A stretch of 64,000 bases of DNA from Candidatus Saccharicenans sp. (GCA_030017715.1 JASEIU010000005.1:176769-240768); one strand, 5' to 3'. Shown: positions 8,742 to 17,136, counted from the first letter of the stretch. Made by a program: numbers and translations. The notes: generated from the letters alone by a model not told the origin.

Positions 8742-9524
8742 TCAAATCTTCTGCCACTCCGGCTTGTGTTCAAAAACCCAGCGGTAATAATCCAGGTTCT
8801 TGAGTTCAGAGGCAGCCTCCTGGTCGAGCAGGATAATGGCCCTGGGATGAAGCTGAAGAGCCGAGGCCGGGACCATGGCTGTCACCGGCCCTTCAACCGC
8901 CAGAGCGATGGCCCGGGCCTTCTTCCTGCCGAAGGCCATGAGCAGGCAGGTTCGGGCTTCAAGAATTGTTCCGATGCCCATGGTGATGGCGTGGAAAGGA
9001 ACGTTTTCTTCGCCGCCGAAAAAGATGGCGTTATTTTTTCGTGTCTGGTCGGTGAGGGTTTTGATTCTGGTTCGTGAGCTCAAGGATGAGGAGGGCTCGT
9101 TGAAGCCGATGTGGCCGTTGGTGCCCAGGCCAAGTATCTGAAGGTCAATGCCTCCGGCCGCTCTGATTTCCTGTTCATATTTTTCACAGCAGGCCGGGAT
9201 GTCGGAAGCCAGCCCGTCCGGGATGTGCACATTTTCGGGTTTAATATTAATATGGCTGAACAGGTTGGCCCTCATAAAATGATGGAAAGAAGCCGGATGG
9301 TCCGGAGAGAGACCGACGTACTCATCCAGGTTGAAGGTAATCACCCGGCTGAAATCCAGGCCTTCTTCCCGGTGCATCTTGGTCAGGTATTTGTAAAGCT
9401 GCAGGGGAGTGTTTCCGGTAGCCAGTCCGAGGACCGGCCTGGGTTTTTCCATAATGAGTTTTCTGACCAGCCTGGCGGCCAGCCAGCTGGCCTGTTGACT
9501 GTCGGGCTGAACGATTATTTCCAT
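8742..9524 (-). CDS. nagB: Glucosamine-6-phosphate deaminase
   Basis: A 260-residue protein of typical NagB length. It converts glucosamine-6-phosphate to fructose-6-phosphate and ammonia in the cytoplasm, feeding amino sugars into glycolysis. Motifs are GLATGNTPLQLY (phosphate loop, about 33-44), FNLDEYVGL with the catalytic Asp67, and GLGTNGHIGFNEP (about 132-144) with His138 and Glu143. The Asn before Gly-His replaces the Asp of the E. coli enzyme, as in many other NagB proteins. The gene starts 7 bp downstream of the ROK gene stop, so the two are an operon. With the NamZ-like muramidase nearby it supports amino-sugar salvage. NagA (deacetylase) is not in the window. Confidence 0.95.
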   Translation of the reverse strand: MEIIVQPDSQQASWLAARLVRKLIMEKPRPVLGLATGNTPLQLYKYLTKMHREEGLDFSRVITFNLDEYVGLSPDHPASFHHFMRANLFSHINIKPENVHIPDGLASDIPACCEKYEQEIRAAGGIDLQILGLGTNGHIGFNEPSSSLSSRTRIKTLTDQTRKNNAIFFGGEENVPFHAITMGIGTILEARTCLLMAFGRKKARAIALAVEGPVTAMVPASALQLHPRAIILLDQEAASELKNLDYYRWVFEHKPEWQKI

Positions 9525-9531
9525 TTGACTG

Positions 9532-10947
9532 TCATTCCTTCTTTTTAATTTGGGGCAGGGTAGCCGCGGCCACGGCCTGACCCACCCGGCGGCTCTGTTC
9601 GTCGGTCAGATAGATTTCTATTTTTTCCTTGAGGTCGGGAAATTCTGCCGCCAGGACCCGTTCCGCTTCCTGCTTGATCAGCTCTCCGCCCGGACCAGAA
9701 GTCACCCGCCCCAGAATCATCAGGGTTTCGAAATCATAAAAGATTGAATAAAGCTGGGCGGCATAGCCGAGGTATATACCCACATCCCTGAAAATCCTGA
9801 TGGCTCTTTCGTCTCCCTTTTCCACCAGAGCCTGGACCTGTTTAAGCCTTTCCGGAAGGTTGGTTTCCGTCGAAAAGTCATATCCGGCGGCCAGGGCCAG
9901 CTTGTTCACTGCCTGCTGGGAAAAATACATGGCCCCAACTCCGCGGTCGCCGGACCATTCGTCCACCGCGGCCCGGGGATTGAGGTCAACCGGAGCGAAG
10001 GCCAGTTCATCCAGCCAGCCCGGGAGATGGCCCTGGCGATTGAGATAGCCACCGGCCTGGCTTGAGCCCATGGCAATTCCAAGGACGGCTGTCCGTTTCA
10101 GGCTGAGGTGTCCGGCCAGGGCGGTTACCTCTCCGTCGTTGATTACCTCGAGCGGCACTCCCCAGTCGGCTTTCATCTCCAGGAACAGATTTTTGACTTT
10201 ATCTTCAAACTGTTCTCTTGGCACCGAGCGAAACAGAGAAGCGATCCTGACCTGGTTGTTGATGTAAATCCCGGCTGCGCTGCCGCCGATAGCTTCCACC
10301 CGGGGCAGGTGAGAGGCGGCCAGCTTCAAACCCTGTTGCAGATGCCGGCGGTGGTAATCCGGGTCGGCCTGGGCCTGGGGATTCCAGGGAATCTCCTGGC
10401 TGAAGACCGGGCGGCCGTCCATAACCGCAGCTACCTTAAAATCACTGGCGCCCAGGTCGAAACCCAGACGACAGCCGTCCAGATGGCCGCCCAGAGTCAG
10501 AGGATTATCGCTCTCCCGGGGCAATTGCCCGGGCGCGACGCGAACCACCTCAAACGGTCGTTCGTAGACCGTGACCATAAGATTGACGTCGAATCGCCTT
10601 TCCCCCTGACTGGAATAAAGTTGTCGAAGCTGTCGAAAAATCTCCTCGGGTCCCTGGAAGTAAATTTTCCAGCCGCCTTTCTGCCAGAGCAGAAACTTGG
10701 TCAGCCTTTCAACATAGGCCATGGTCAAGGGACCGTTCCCGGGAGAAAGGGGGAGGATTTTTGACTTCCAGGAGGAGATGAGCTGGTTTTCTCTCTCGAT
10801 AGCCAGCCCGATTTCTTCCCGGCTGCCGGCTGCCTGTTTTTGGTACCAGGAAATAAATTTTCCCAGCGGCAGAAAGCCGGGGTCATAAACGGGTTTCAGA
10901 ACAGGGCTTATTTCTTTTTCGATCAACTGGAAAACCTGGCCGTTCAT
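9532..10947 (-). CDS. Atypical ROK-family protein with N-terminal extension
   Basis: A 471-residue protein. The ROK/actin-like ATPase fold starts near residue 158 (GCRLGFDLGASDFKVAAV, phosphate-1 loop about 163-168) and continues with VINDGEVTALAG, AVLGIAMGSSQAGG and a DEWSGDRGVGAMYFSQQAV block. About 155 residues precede the fold; they contain no obvious helix-turn-helix, so this is unlikely to be a NagC-type repressor. The zinc-binding Cys-rich motif of classical ROK kinases is absent, and GIAMGSSQAGG replaces the usual GTGIGGG. It is the first gene of a unit with nagB, 7 bp apart, so sugar or amino-sugar phosphorylation is the likely role. A GAGGTG site precedes the ATG. Kinase activity and substrate are inferred. 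Confidence 0.7.
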   Translation of the reverse strand: MNGQVFQLIEKEISPVLKPVYDPGFLPLGKFISWYQKQAAGSREEIGLAIERENQLISSWKSKILPLSPGNGPLTMAYVERLTKFLLWQKGGWKIYFQGPEEIFRQLRQLYSSQGERRFDVNLMVTVYERPFEVVRVAPGQLPRESDNPLTLGGHLDGCRLGFDLGASDFKVAAVMDGRPVFSQEIPWNPQAQADPDYHRRHLQQGLKLAASHLPRVEAIGGSAAGIYINNQVRIASLFRSVPREQFEDKVKNLFLEMKADWGVPLEVINDGEVTALAGHLSLKRTAVLGIAMGSSQAGGYLNRQGHLPGWLDELAFAPVDLNPRAAVDEWSGDRGVGAMYFSQQAVNKLALAAGYDFSTETNLPERLKQVQALVEKGDERAIRIFRDVGIYLGYAAQLYSIFYDFETLMILGRVTSGPGGELIKQEAERVLAAEFPDLKEKIEIYLTDEQSRRVGQAVAAATLPQIKKKE

Positions 10948-10963
10948 TTTTCACCTCAAAAAA

Positions 10964-10972
10964 ATTATATCA
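10964..10972 (-). promoter_or_regulatory. Extended -10 promoter of the ROK-nagB unit
   Basis: On the minus strand TGATATAAT (TGn plus a perfect TATAAT, 10972-10964) lies 16 bp before the ATG at 10947. The -35 is weak, as often seen with extended -10 promoters. Confidence 0.5.
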
Positions 10973-11130
10973 GGATTGGAGGGCGATGACGAACAGAAAC
11001 TTCTTCCGGGGAGAGGACAGGAGGCGGCAAAGAATCACAACCGCAACGATTTCTGTCATATTGTTATACAACTCGAATTGATCTTTTTAAGGCCGGCCAT
11101 CGTTTCCGCCAGGAATTCCAGTCTGGATGA

Positions 11131-11159
11131 TTGACAGACCGGGCGCCTTAAAATAGGAT
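11131..11159 (+). promoter_or_regulatory. Promoter of the EF-hand-like exported protein gene
   Basis: TTGACA (11131-11136), a 17 bp spacer and TAGGAT (11154-11159). Transcription would start near 11166, only about 7 bases before the first ATG (11173) and 25 before the second (11191); no clear ribosome-binding site lies between. Confidence 0.55.
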
Positions 11160-11172
11160 TAAAGAAAAAATT

Positions 11173-13026
11173 ATGAAAGACGGTTTAAGAATGAAACAAT
11201 CCGGTCTGAATAAAATTTTGCTTCCGGTTTTGTTGTTATTGGTCATTTTTCTATCACCATTTTCCCTGGAACCGCAGAAGAGAACCGCCAGGCCCCTGAA
11301 ACCCGGCGAAGAAGGACGTGGACCGTGGTGGATGAGGGTTACGGCCCTGACGCCCGAGGGCCGTCTGCCCGGGCTGAAATCCCGCAAATGGTGGAAAAAA
11401 ACCCTGGACTTGAAGCCGGGCGAGACTCTGATGCTGGAAGAAGGCGGCGAGGCCAGGGACCGGATGGCCGTCCGGGTTGAAAGTTATGAGCTGGAGGCCG
11501 GCCGGAAAGTAGAAATCCTGGTCCTGGCCATAGATGATGACGGCAACGAAAGCCTGAAGTCCGGAGGCGATTACCACGATGATTGTTACCTCTATGACCT
11601 CAATCGGGACGGCCAGGTTGACCTGATGGTTGATTACGCCGATGAAAACCAGGACGGCCAGGCCGATTTCCTGGAAATCAGGTATTTTGAAAGAGGTTAT
11701 CTGAGCCGGGCCTGGGTCGGTTACGATTTTGAAAACATCGGCGAAATAGTCAGGTTCAGGAATCCTCTGGAACTGATGGCCGAAGTCTTCTCCCAGAACC
11801 TTAACGGTAAAAAACTCCATTTTCAGAATGTTTACCATCAGGCTCTGAGAAGCTGGCGGCCGTCCGGCATATGTCCGGTGGCCAGCTTTGACCTGAACGG
11901 CGACGGCTTGACGGACCTGCTGGTCAGGGTCAATCTGGGCGGGGAGGTGGTCGGACCGGAGATATCCTCCCTGGAAATCAGCTTCGACGCCGACCGCGGC
12001 AACAGTCAGGATTTCCCGTTTCATTATGATCTGGGTCTGACCCTGGCGGTTAAGCGTTCTTTTAATCTGGATGAATACCGTATCTTTTCTTCGGTCAGAA
12101 GACCGCCGCAGGAGGTTTTTTCCGTTCCTTATGAAAAAATAATGGAACTGGTACAGGACAGCGAAGTGTTGCGGTCCGGTTTTTCCTGGAGAGAATACCG
12201 GGACGAGAATCTGGAAAAAAATCAGACCTGGAAAGAAAAGGAAGGACAGGGAATAGGCTGGCCCGGGGAGCGGCGGGAAATGGTCTCGGCTTCAGCCTGT
12301 ATCCAGAAGTGGAATGTCCGAAGAGAGATGGCTTCGACAGAAGGACCGGTTGAATTCTATTACAGTCCGGTTGACCACAGAATTCATCTCTTCCGGGCGG
12401 AAGAAGGCTGGTTGCCGGTCGGGTATCTGGCCGGCCTGCCCCGGGTGGGTGAAATCCGTTATTTTGATACCGACGGGAACGGCTATTTTGACCGCCGGGA
12501 AATTTATCTGACCAGCAGTTCCCGGCCGGTATTGACCCTGCCTCTGGCCGAAGAAGGGAATAAAAAGCTGCAGTTTGATTTAAACCGGATTTCGGAGTTC
12601 TATCTAAAAGAAGCTCTGCCGGCGGCCATAGTCGGGCATGAATCTTTTCTGAGAGCCATGAAGAAGATTTATATTTATGAACAGCCGACCGGCCTGTCGG
12701 CTGCCCTGGACCGGGCCACGGCCGCGGAGAAGAGTTATTTGCTGGAGCTTTTCAGCCTGCTCTATTTCATCAACTTAAGAGACCACTTTCTGACGATTGC
12801 CAATCAGACCCTTTTTCAGGAACTTTTACGGGACGGAGAAGGCCTGCCGGTTGGCGACCTCCACCCCGGGGCATTTCGGGACCCGAAAATTGTCCTGGAG
12901 CCGCTGCCGTCGGACCGGGCCTGGAAGCTGGCCAGACTTCTAACTGAACTGGAACAGGCTTATGGTCTGGCTCAGTCCGAACGTTTTGATAAGATTGTTG
13001 ACCGAATAAAAGAGCTTGGATTCTGA
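11173..13026 (+). CDS. Exported protein with EF-hand/dockerin-like Ca-binding loops
   Basis: A 617-residue protein that I do not recognise as a named family. An N-terminal signal sequence (about residues 12-33) predicts export. Four Asp-rich loops resemble EF-hand or dockerin calcium loops: DLNRDGQVD (142-150), DENQDGQAD (157-165), DLNGDGLTD (240-248) and DTDGNGYFD (432-440). Such loops are common in extracellular repeat proteins. The C-terminal part, about 500-617, is helical and free of loops. No catalytic motif was found. The ATG at 11173 is used here; an in-frame ATG at 11191 would give a more ordinary signal peptide. It is transcribed alone, divergent from the ROK gene, and ends 20 bp from the convergent fbp gene. 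A calcium-stabilised surface or periplasmic role is inference. Confidence 0.75.
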   Translation: MKDGLRMKQSGLNKILLPVLLLLVIFLSPFSLEPQKRTARPLKPGEEGRGPWWMRVTALTPEGRLPGLKSRKWWKKTLDLKPGETLMLEEGGEARDRMAVRVESYELEAGRKVEILVLAIDDDGNESLKSGGDYHDDCYLYDLNRDGQVDLMVDYADENQDGQADFLEIRYFERGYLSRAWVGYDFENIGEIVRFRNPLELMAEVFSQNLNGKKLHFQNVYHQALRSWRPSGICPVASFDLNGDGLTDLLVRVNLGGEVVGPEISSLEISFDADRGNSQDFPFHYDLGLTLAVKRSFNLDEYRIFSSVRRPPQEVFSVPYEKIMELVQDSEVLRSGFSWREYRDENLEKNQTWKEKEGQGIGWPGERREMVSASACIQKWNVRREMASTEGPVEFYYSPVDHRIHLFRAEEGWLPVGYLAGLPRVGEIRYFDTDGNGYFDRREIYLTSSSRPVLTLPLAEEGNKKLQFDLNRISEFYLKEALPAAIVGHESFLRAMKKIYIYEQPTGLSAALDRATAAEKSYLLELFSLLYFINLRDHFLTIANQTLFQELLRDGEGLPVGDLHPGAFRDPKIVLEPLPSDRAWKLARLLTELEQAYGLAQSERFDKIVDRIKELGF

Positions 13027-13046
13027 AAACCGGCTTAAAATCTATT

Positions 13047-14030
13047 TTATTTTTGCTTTAGAAGTTCTTCAATCTCGTCGACCAGTTCGGAAGAGCCCAG
13101 ATACAGAGCCGTCCTCTGGTGCGGACTCTCCGGCTTGATTTCCAGAATCGGCTGGCCGTCTTCGTCCACCGCCCGGCCTCCGGACTCACGGCACATAAAA
13201 CTGACCACAGCCGCTTCGTACATCAGCCGCAACTTTCCCCGGGGATAATTCTTCTCAGGGTCAGGGTGGTTGACAATGGCCGGGTAGAGAAACAGACCTC
13301 CGTTGCTCAGGATGCGGTGAAAATCTCCGGCCAGGGCTCCGAGGTATCGGAACTGGTATCTGGCTTCATTCCTGTTAAGCCAGTTTCGGACTGCCGGGGC
13401 AAAATATTCCCGGTGAGCTGAATTGAACGACAGTTCCCAGCTTTTTTTGTCTGCCGGCAGTTCCATCCGGGTCGGCTTAACGAAGTTCATCGTTTCGTCG
13501 ATATGGAAACGCCAGCAGCCGGCGTCTTTCAGGGCCATGGTGAAGGTGCCGGTGGGAATTACGAACATTCCGGCCGCTATGAATTCCTGCCCGGCCCTCA
13601 GGTGTCCGTCCTCCGGGCCTTCCAGGTTTCTCTTGGCAATGCCGAACAAAAAGCCGACCGGCAGGTTATGGGGTATGTTCGAAGAGCCGTCCATCGGGTC
13701 ATAGTAAACGAAATAGCGACCGGCGGCATTCATCGGAATCAATTCCTCTTCTTCTTCGCTGACGGCGTAAATGACCCGGCCGGAGCGGGCCAGATAATGC
13801 TTGACCACCTCGTTGGCAATCTGGTCCAGCCTCATGACCTTTTCCCCCTGAACATTAACCAGCCCGCTGAGCCCCAGGTTTCCTTTCAGGGCCCCGGTCA
13901 GGTAATAATGTTGAATCCGCTTGGCAGCATTGAGGATGCTGTTCATCAGGATGAGAAAGTGGTAGGTCCGGCCGTGCCGCTCCTGATGTTCAAGGAGAAA
14001 ATCCATAAAGGTTATTTCAAAATTCAGCAT
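13047..14030 (-). CDS. fbp: Fructose-1,6-bisphosphatase class I
   Basis: A 327-residue enzyme, the usual class I length. It hydrolyses fructose-1,6-bisphosphate to fructose-6-phosphate in gluconeogenesis. Landmarks are the acidic metal loop VSEEEEE (about 90-96), the DPMDGSSN metal and phosphate motif (111-118, usually DPLDGSSN), and the C-terminal GKLRLMYEAAVVSFMCRESGG and PHQRTALYLGS segments. A GAGGTGGAG site precedes the ATG and a promoter lies at 14061-14089. It is the only central-carbon gene in this part of the window; the neighbouring YitT gene is upstream on the same strand, 109 bp away, with its own promoter. Confidence 0.95.
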   Translation of the reverse strand: MLNFEITFMDFLLEHQERHGRTYHFLILMNSILNAAKRIQHYYLTGALKGNLGLSGLVNVQGEKVMRLDQIANEVVKHYLARSGRVIYAVSEEEEELIPMNAAGRYFVYYDPMDGSSNIPHNLPVGFLFGIAKRNLEGPEDGHLRAGQEFIAAGMFVIPTGTFTMALKDAGCWRFHIDETMNFVKPTRMELPADKKSWELSFNSAHREYFAPAVRNWLNRNEARYQFRYLGALAGDFHRILSNGGLFLYPAIVNHPDPEKNYPRGKLRLMYEAAVVSFMCRESGGRAVDEDGQPILEIKPESPHQRTALYLGSSELVDEIEELLKQK

Positions 14031-14060
14031 TCTCCACCTCTTGGTTTTCCTGTCAGTTCT

Positions 14061-14089
14061 TAACTATCACAGGTCAGCGACAATTTCAA
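14061..14089 (-). promoter_or_regulatory. Promoter of fbp
   Basis: On the minus strand TTGAAA (14089-14084), a 17 bp spacer and TAGTTA (14066-14061) preceded by TGA lie about 30 bp before the fbp ATG. Confidence 0.45.
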
Positions 14090-14139
14090 TCATCATCTGA
14101 CGGCGGGAGTCCGGCCAGCAGAGGCGCGGATTCCCGAAG

Positions 14140-15024
14140 TCAGCTGGAATGGATTGGTTTGAAGCCCTTGCCCAGAACCTCATAGGTGTCGTTGATGACG
14201 ACAAAGGCCTGGGGGTCGGTTTTTTTGATAAAAGCTTTCAGCTCGGCCAGCTGCTTGCGGTGGATAACGGTGATGATGATTTCGCCCTCGCGGTTAAGGT
14301 AAAGAGAACGGGACTTGAGAGCGCTGCCGCTGCGGTCGAGCTGATTGATAATAAAGTCGGCAATCTGGTCGGCCCGGGCGGAGGTGATGAATACCAGCTT
14401 GGAAAAACTCCAGCCTTCCAGGACCAGGTCTATTACCCTGGAAGAAACAAAAAGGACGATATAGCCGTAAAGAGGGGCTTCCAGGTTCCTGAAGACCAGG
14501 CCCGAGGCCGAGATGATGATGAAATCGGTCAGCATGATGCCGATCCCGACGGTCAGGCCGGTGTATTTATTGAGTATCAGGCCGATGACATCGGAGCCAC
14601 CGGTAGAAGCCTGCCCCCGGAAAACCAGGCCCAGCCCCAGGCCCAGCATCAATCCTCCGTAAATGGCGGCCAGAAGCGGATTCTCCGTGCCCCTGGGCAG
14701 TCTGACTATTTCATTGAACAGGTCGATGAACAGCGACGAAACCGTCATTCCCACCATGGTGGTCAGCAGGTACTTCTTTCCCAGGAATCTGTAACTCAGG
14801 AGAAAGACGGGAACGTTGAGAGCGATTATCAGCAAGCCAACCGGCATCTTGAACAGATAGTTGAAGATGATGGAAATTCCGGAAACCCCGCCCGGAACCA
14901 GATGGTAGGGGATAAGGAACAGCGCATATCCCAGACCCATCACGGCCGAACCGGTCAGGACCAGAAGGAAATTACGGAAAATTCTTTTTGCAGACTCCCG
15001 GCTAAGTTTAACTCTGGCTATCAT
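14140..15024 (-). CDS. YitT-family membrane protein (DUF2179 C-terminus)
   Basis: A 294-residue integral membrane protein. Five or six hydrophobic helices occupy about residues 18-200, with the family-typical IPYHLVPGGVSGISI and GQASTGGSDVIGLILNKY segments. They are followed by a cytoplasmic DUF2179-like domain (about 205-290) containing REGEIIITVIHRKQL and DTYEVLGKGF. YitT proteins are widespread but their molecular function is unknown. A promoter lies at 15053-15081 and a GAGGGC site precedes the ATG. It is divergent from the MFS gene across a 293 bp region. Confidence 0.9.
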   Translation of the reverse strand: MIARVKLSRESAKRIFRNFLLVLTGSAVMGLGYALFLIPYHLVPGGVSGISIIFNYLFKMPVGLLIIALNVPVFLLSYRFLGKKYLLTTMVGMTVSSLFIDLFNEIVRLPRGTENPLLAAIYGGLMLGLGLGLVFRGQASTGGSDVIGLILNKYTGLTVGIGIMLTDFIIISASGLVFRNLEAPLYGYIVLFVSSRVIDLVLEGWSFSKLVFITSARADQIADFIINQLDRSGSALKSRSLYLNREGEIIITVIHRKQLAELKAFIKKTDPQAFVVINDTYEVLGKGFKPIHSS

Positions 15025-15052
15025 CTTTGCCCTCGAACAGAAAGTTTTTGAT

Positions 15053-15081
15053 TTTCTAACATAAGCCAGTTGTCATGTCAA
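15053..15081 (-). promoter_or_regulatory. Promoter of the YitT gene
   Basis: On the minus strand a perfect TTGACA (15081-15076), a 17 bp spacer and TAGAAA (15058-15053), with TGT immediately upstream as an extended -10. Confidence 0.6.
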
Positions 15082-15123
15082 CCCGGACGGTGATAAATAA
15101 AAGTTATGATTTTTAGAGAAGAG

Positions 15124-15151
15124 TTGATTTTTTTTCGGTCTATGATATCAT
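15124..15151 (+). promoter_or_regulatory. Possible distal promoter upstream of the MFS gene
   Basis: TTGATT (15124-15129), 16 bp and TATCAT (15146-15151). If used, the transcript would carry the inverted-repeat element at 15167-15249 in its leader. Confidence 0.3.
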
Positions 15152-15166
15152 TTTAATGACTCTGTT

Positions 15167-15249
15167 GTGCTGGCTGGGCAGAGTCAAAGGATACCCTCCT
15201 TCAATCATCCCCTTATATGAGATTTTCCCCTAACCCCAACAGCCAGCAC
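15167..15249 (+). repeat. Inverted repeat bounding a possible leader structure
   Basis: GTGCTGGCTG at 15167-15176 is the exact reverse complement of CAGCCAGCAC at 15240-15249, enclosing 63 bp. Inside is a small AAGGA-TACCC-TCCTT hairpin (15187-15201). The octamer ATACCCTC recurs just downstream of the element. It could be an attenuator or riboswitch-like leader or simply a chance dyad. Confidence 0.35.
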
Positions 15250-15253
15250 CCTG

Positions 15254-15282
15254 TTTACAAATACCCTCAATTCGGTTATTTT
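15254..15282 (+). promoter_or_regulatory. Proximal promoter of the MFS gene
   Basis: TTTACA (15254-15259), 17 bp and TATTTT (15277-15282), with an expected start about 29 bases before the ATG at 15318. Confidence 0.4.
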
Positions 15283-15317
15283 TCTATTTCAAACTTAAGA
15301 ATCGTCCTGAAAAACCT

Positions 15318-16514
15318 ATGACAGAAGAATCCGACTTTAACCGACTGACCGGGCTCTGGAGCCGGGATTTCATACTCGGCCTGTCCGCTTATTTTTTCCT
15401 GTTTCTCTCGGTCAGTCTCTTTTTCCTTTTGCCTTTGTTTTTGAAACAGTTTCAGTCCAGCGGCAGCCGGGTGGGCCTGATTATGGGCATCCACAGCCTG
15501 ACCGCAATCGCCGTCAGGCCATTTTTTGGAAGGTTGATAGACCGGCAGGGCGGGAAGAAGATATCGCTGCTGGGCATAACCATTCTAATAGTCAGCGTTC
15601 CTTTATTTCATCTGGTTAAAGAAGCCGATGCCCTGCCGATTCTGCTCCGGGCTCTGACCGGAATCGGCTGGGGCATCAGCATGACCGCCACCATCACCAT
15701 GTGTACCGACCTGGCTCCGGTGCAGAGTATGGCCCGATCGATCGGCATAGTCGGAGTGGCCGGGTTGATCGCCAATGCCGTGGGCCCCTCCCTGGGAGAA
15801 GAAATAATCAGGCGAGCCGGTTTCACCGGCCTGTTCAACTGCAGTCTGATTTTTCTGCTGATTTCATTTTTCCTGGTCAATCTCACCCGGGAATTACCAA
15901 AAGAAGACCGGGGGCCGGAGGGCTCTTCGCCGCTGACCGGACTTTCGGGCTCAGCATCGGTGGCTGTCCTGTTGATCATCGGTTCCATGCCCGTAATCCA
16001 CGGTTCAGTTCGCGGGGCAATGATTTATTTCATGCCCCTGCTGGTAAAAGCCCTGAACCTGGGCCGGGTGGGTCCGTTTTTTGTTGTTTTCTCGGCGGCA
16101 GCCATTCTGTCCAGGTTTCGGCTGGGCGGACTGGCCGATCGTTTCGGTTCCAAAAAGGTGGTGTTATTCTCGGCCCTGGTCATCGGCCTTAACCTGTTTC
16201 TGATCTGGCAGGTCAGGTCAATGGCCGGGCTGTGGCTGACCGGGTTCATCGGAGGCTTCGGACAGGGATTGATCTTTCCTGCCCTCAGCACCTATTTAAT
16301 AGATTTTATGGGCCGCGAGAATAAAGGGCTGGCCATAAGTCTCTATAATTCTCTTTTTGATGTCGGCATGGGGCTGGGCTCGGTCTTTTACGGCTGGGTT
16401 TCCGAGCTGGCCGGACTGTCGGCTATGTACCTGGTGGCCGGAATTCTGTTGCTTTCCTTCACAATTATTTTTAAGATAAAAGCGCCGGACCTAAGACGGC
16501 CGGGACTGACCTGA
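15318..16514 (+). CDS. MFS transporter
   Basis: A 398-residue protein with about twelve hydrophobic helices in two halves, as in the major facilitator superfamily. The conserved inter-helix loop appears as GRLIDRQGGKK (near residue 72) and again in the second half as GGLADRFGSKK. It would export or import a small molecule across the inner membrane using the proton gradient; the substrate cannot be told from sequence. The nitroreductase gene follows 17 bp after its stop, so the pair is probably one transcript. No strong ribosome-binding site is seen at its ATG. Confidence 0.88.
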   Translation: MTEESDFNRLTGLWSRDFILGLSAYFFLFLSVSLFFLLPLFLKQFQSSGSRVGLIMGIHSLTAIAVRPFFGRLIDRQGGKKISLLGITILIVSVPLFHLVKEADALPILLRALTGIGWGISMTATITMCTDLAPVQSMARSIGIVGVAGLIANAVGPSLGEEIIRRAGFTGLFNCSLIFLLISFFLVNLTRELPKEDRGPEGSSPLTGLSGSASVAVLLIIGSMPVIHGSVRGAMIYFMPLLVKALNLGRVGPFFVVFSAAAILSRFRLGGLADRFGSKKVVLFSALVIGLNLFLIWQVRSMAGLWLTGFIGGFGQGLIFPALSTYLIDFMGRENKGLAISLYNSLFDVGMGLGSVFYGWVSELAGLSAMYLVAGILLLSFTIIFKIKAPDLRRPGLT

Positions 16515-16531
16515 ACCGAAGGAGGATGAGG

Positions 16532-17128
16532 ATGGAAGATTTCATGGAACTGATCAGGAAAAGAAGGACCATTCGCCAGTTCCGCCCGGAGGAAATACCG
16601 GTGAATATATTGTTGAATCTGGCCGACCTCGGTCGGATGGCTCCTTCGGCGGCTAACCTGCAACCCCTGGAGTTCATCATCGTCCAGGACCCCGGGGTTC
16701 GAAAGCAGGTTTTTCCCTGGCTGCGCTGGGCAGCTTACATCAATCCGGCCGGCAACCCCAAACCAGGGCAGGAACCGGTCGCCTATATAGTGATTATTGT
16801 CAACACCGCCATCAGACAGAAAGGCTATGAATACGATGTCGGGGCCGCGGCCGAGAACATTATCCTGGGAGCTTTAACTCAGGGAATCGGGAGCTGCTGG
16901 TTGATTTCGGTTGACCGAGACCGACTGAAGAATATCCTGGAAATTCCGGATGATTATAAGATCGATTCGGTTCTGGCTCTTGGCTATCCGGCCGAAAGTC
17001 CGGTGGTGGAAAATTTTCAGGGCTCGGTCAAGTACTGGAAGGATGAAAACGAAACCCTGCATGTTCCGAAAAGAAAGCTGGAGGAGGTGGTTCACCTGAA
17101 CCGCTTCAGTCAGAGAATTGACAGGTAA
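16532..17128 (+). CDS. Nitroreductase-family FMN oxidoreductase
   Basis: About 198 residues, the usual size of a nitroreductase, a dimeric FMN enzyme using NAD(P)H. The N-terminal FMN-binding segment reads RKRRTIRQFRPEEIP, followed by RMAPSAANLQPLEFIIV and the central DVGAAAENIILGALTQGIGSC helix. The C-terminus has ALGYPAE. An in-frame ATG at 16526 abuts the GGAGG site, whereas the ATG at 16532 is 6 bp from it and is therefore preferred. It is co-transcribed with the MFS gene and convergent with the TldE/TldD genes. The electron acceptor is unknown. Confidence 0.88.
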   Translation: MEDFMELIRKRRTIRQFRPEEIPVNILLNLADLGRMAPSAANLQPLEFIIVQDPGVRKQVFPWLRWAAYINPAGNPKPGQEPVAYIVIIVNTAIRQKGYEYDVGAAAENIILGALTQGIGSCWLISVDRDRLKNILEIPDDYKIDSVLALGYPAESPVVENFQGSVKYWKDENETLHVPKRKLEEVVHLNRFSQRIDR

Positions 17129-17136
17129 GTTCCGGC

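Noticed and set aside
14149..15051. Long plus-strand open frame of about 300 codons opposite the YitT gene
   Set aside because: It is the mirror of a well-supported membrane protein gene; its translation is low in hydrophobic patterning, rich in Gln and Asp, and matches no family.
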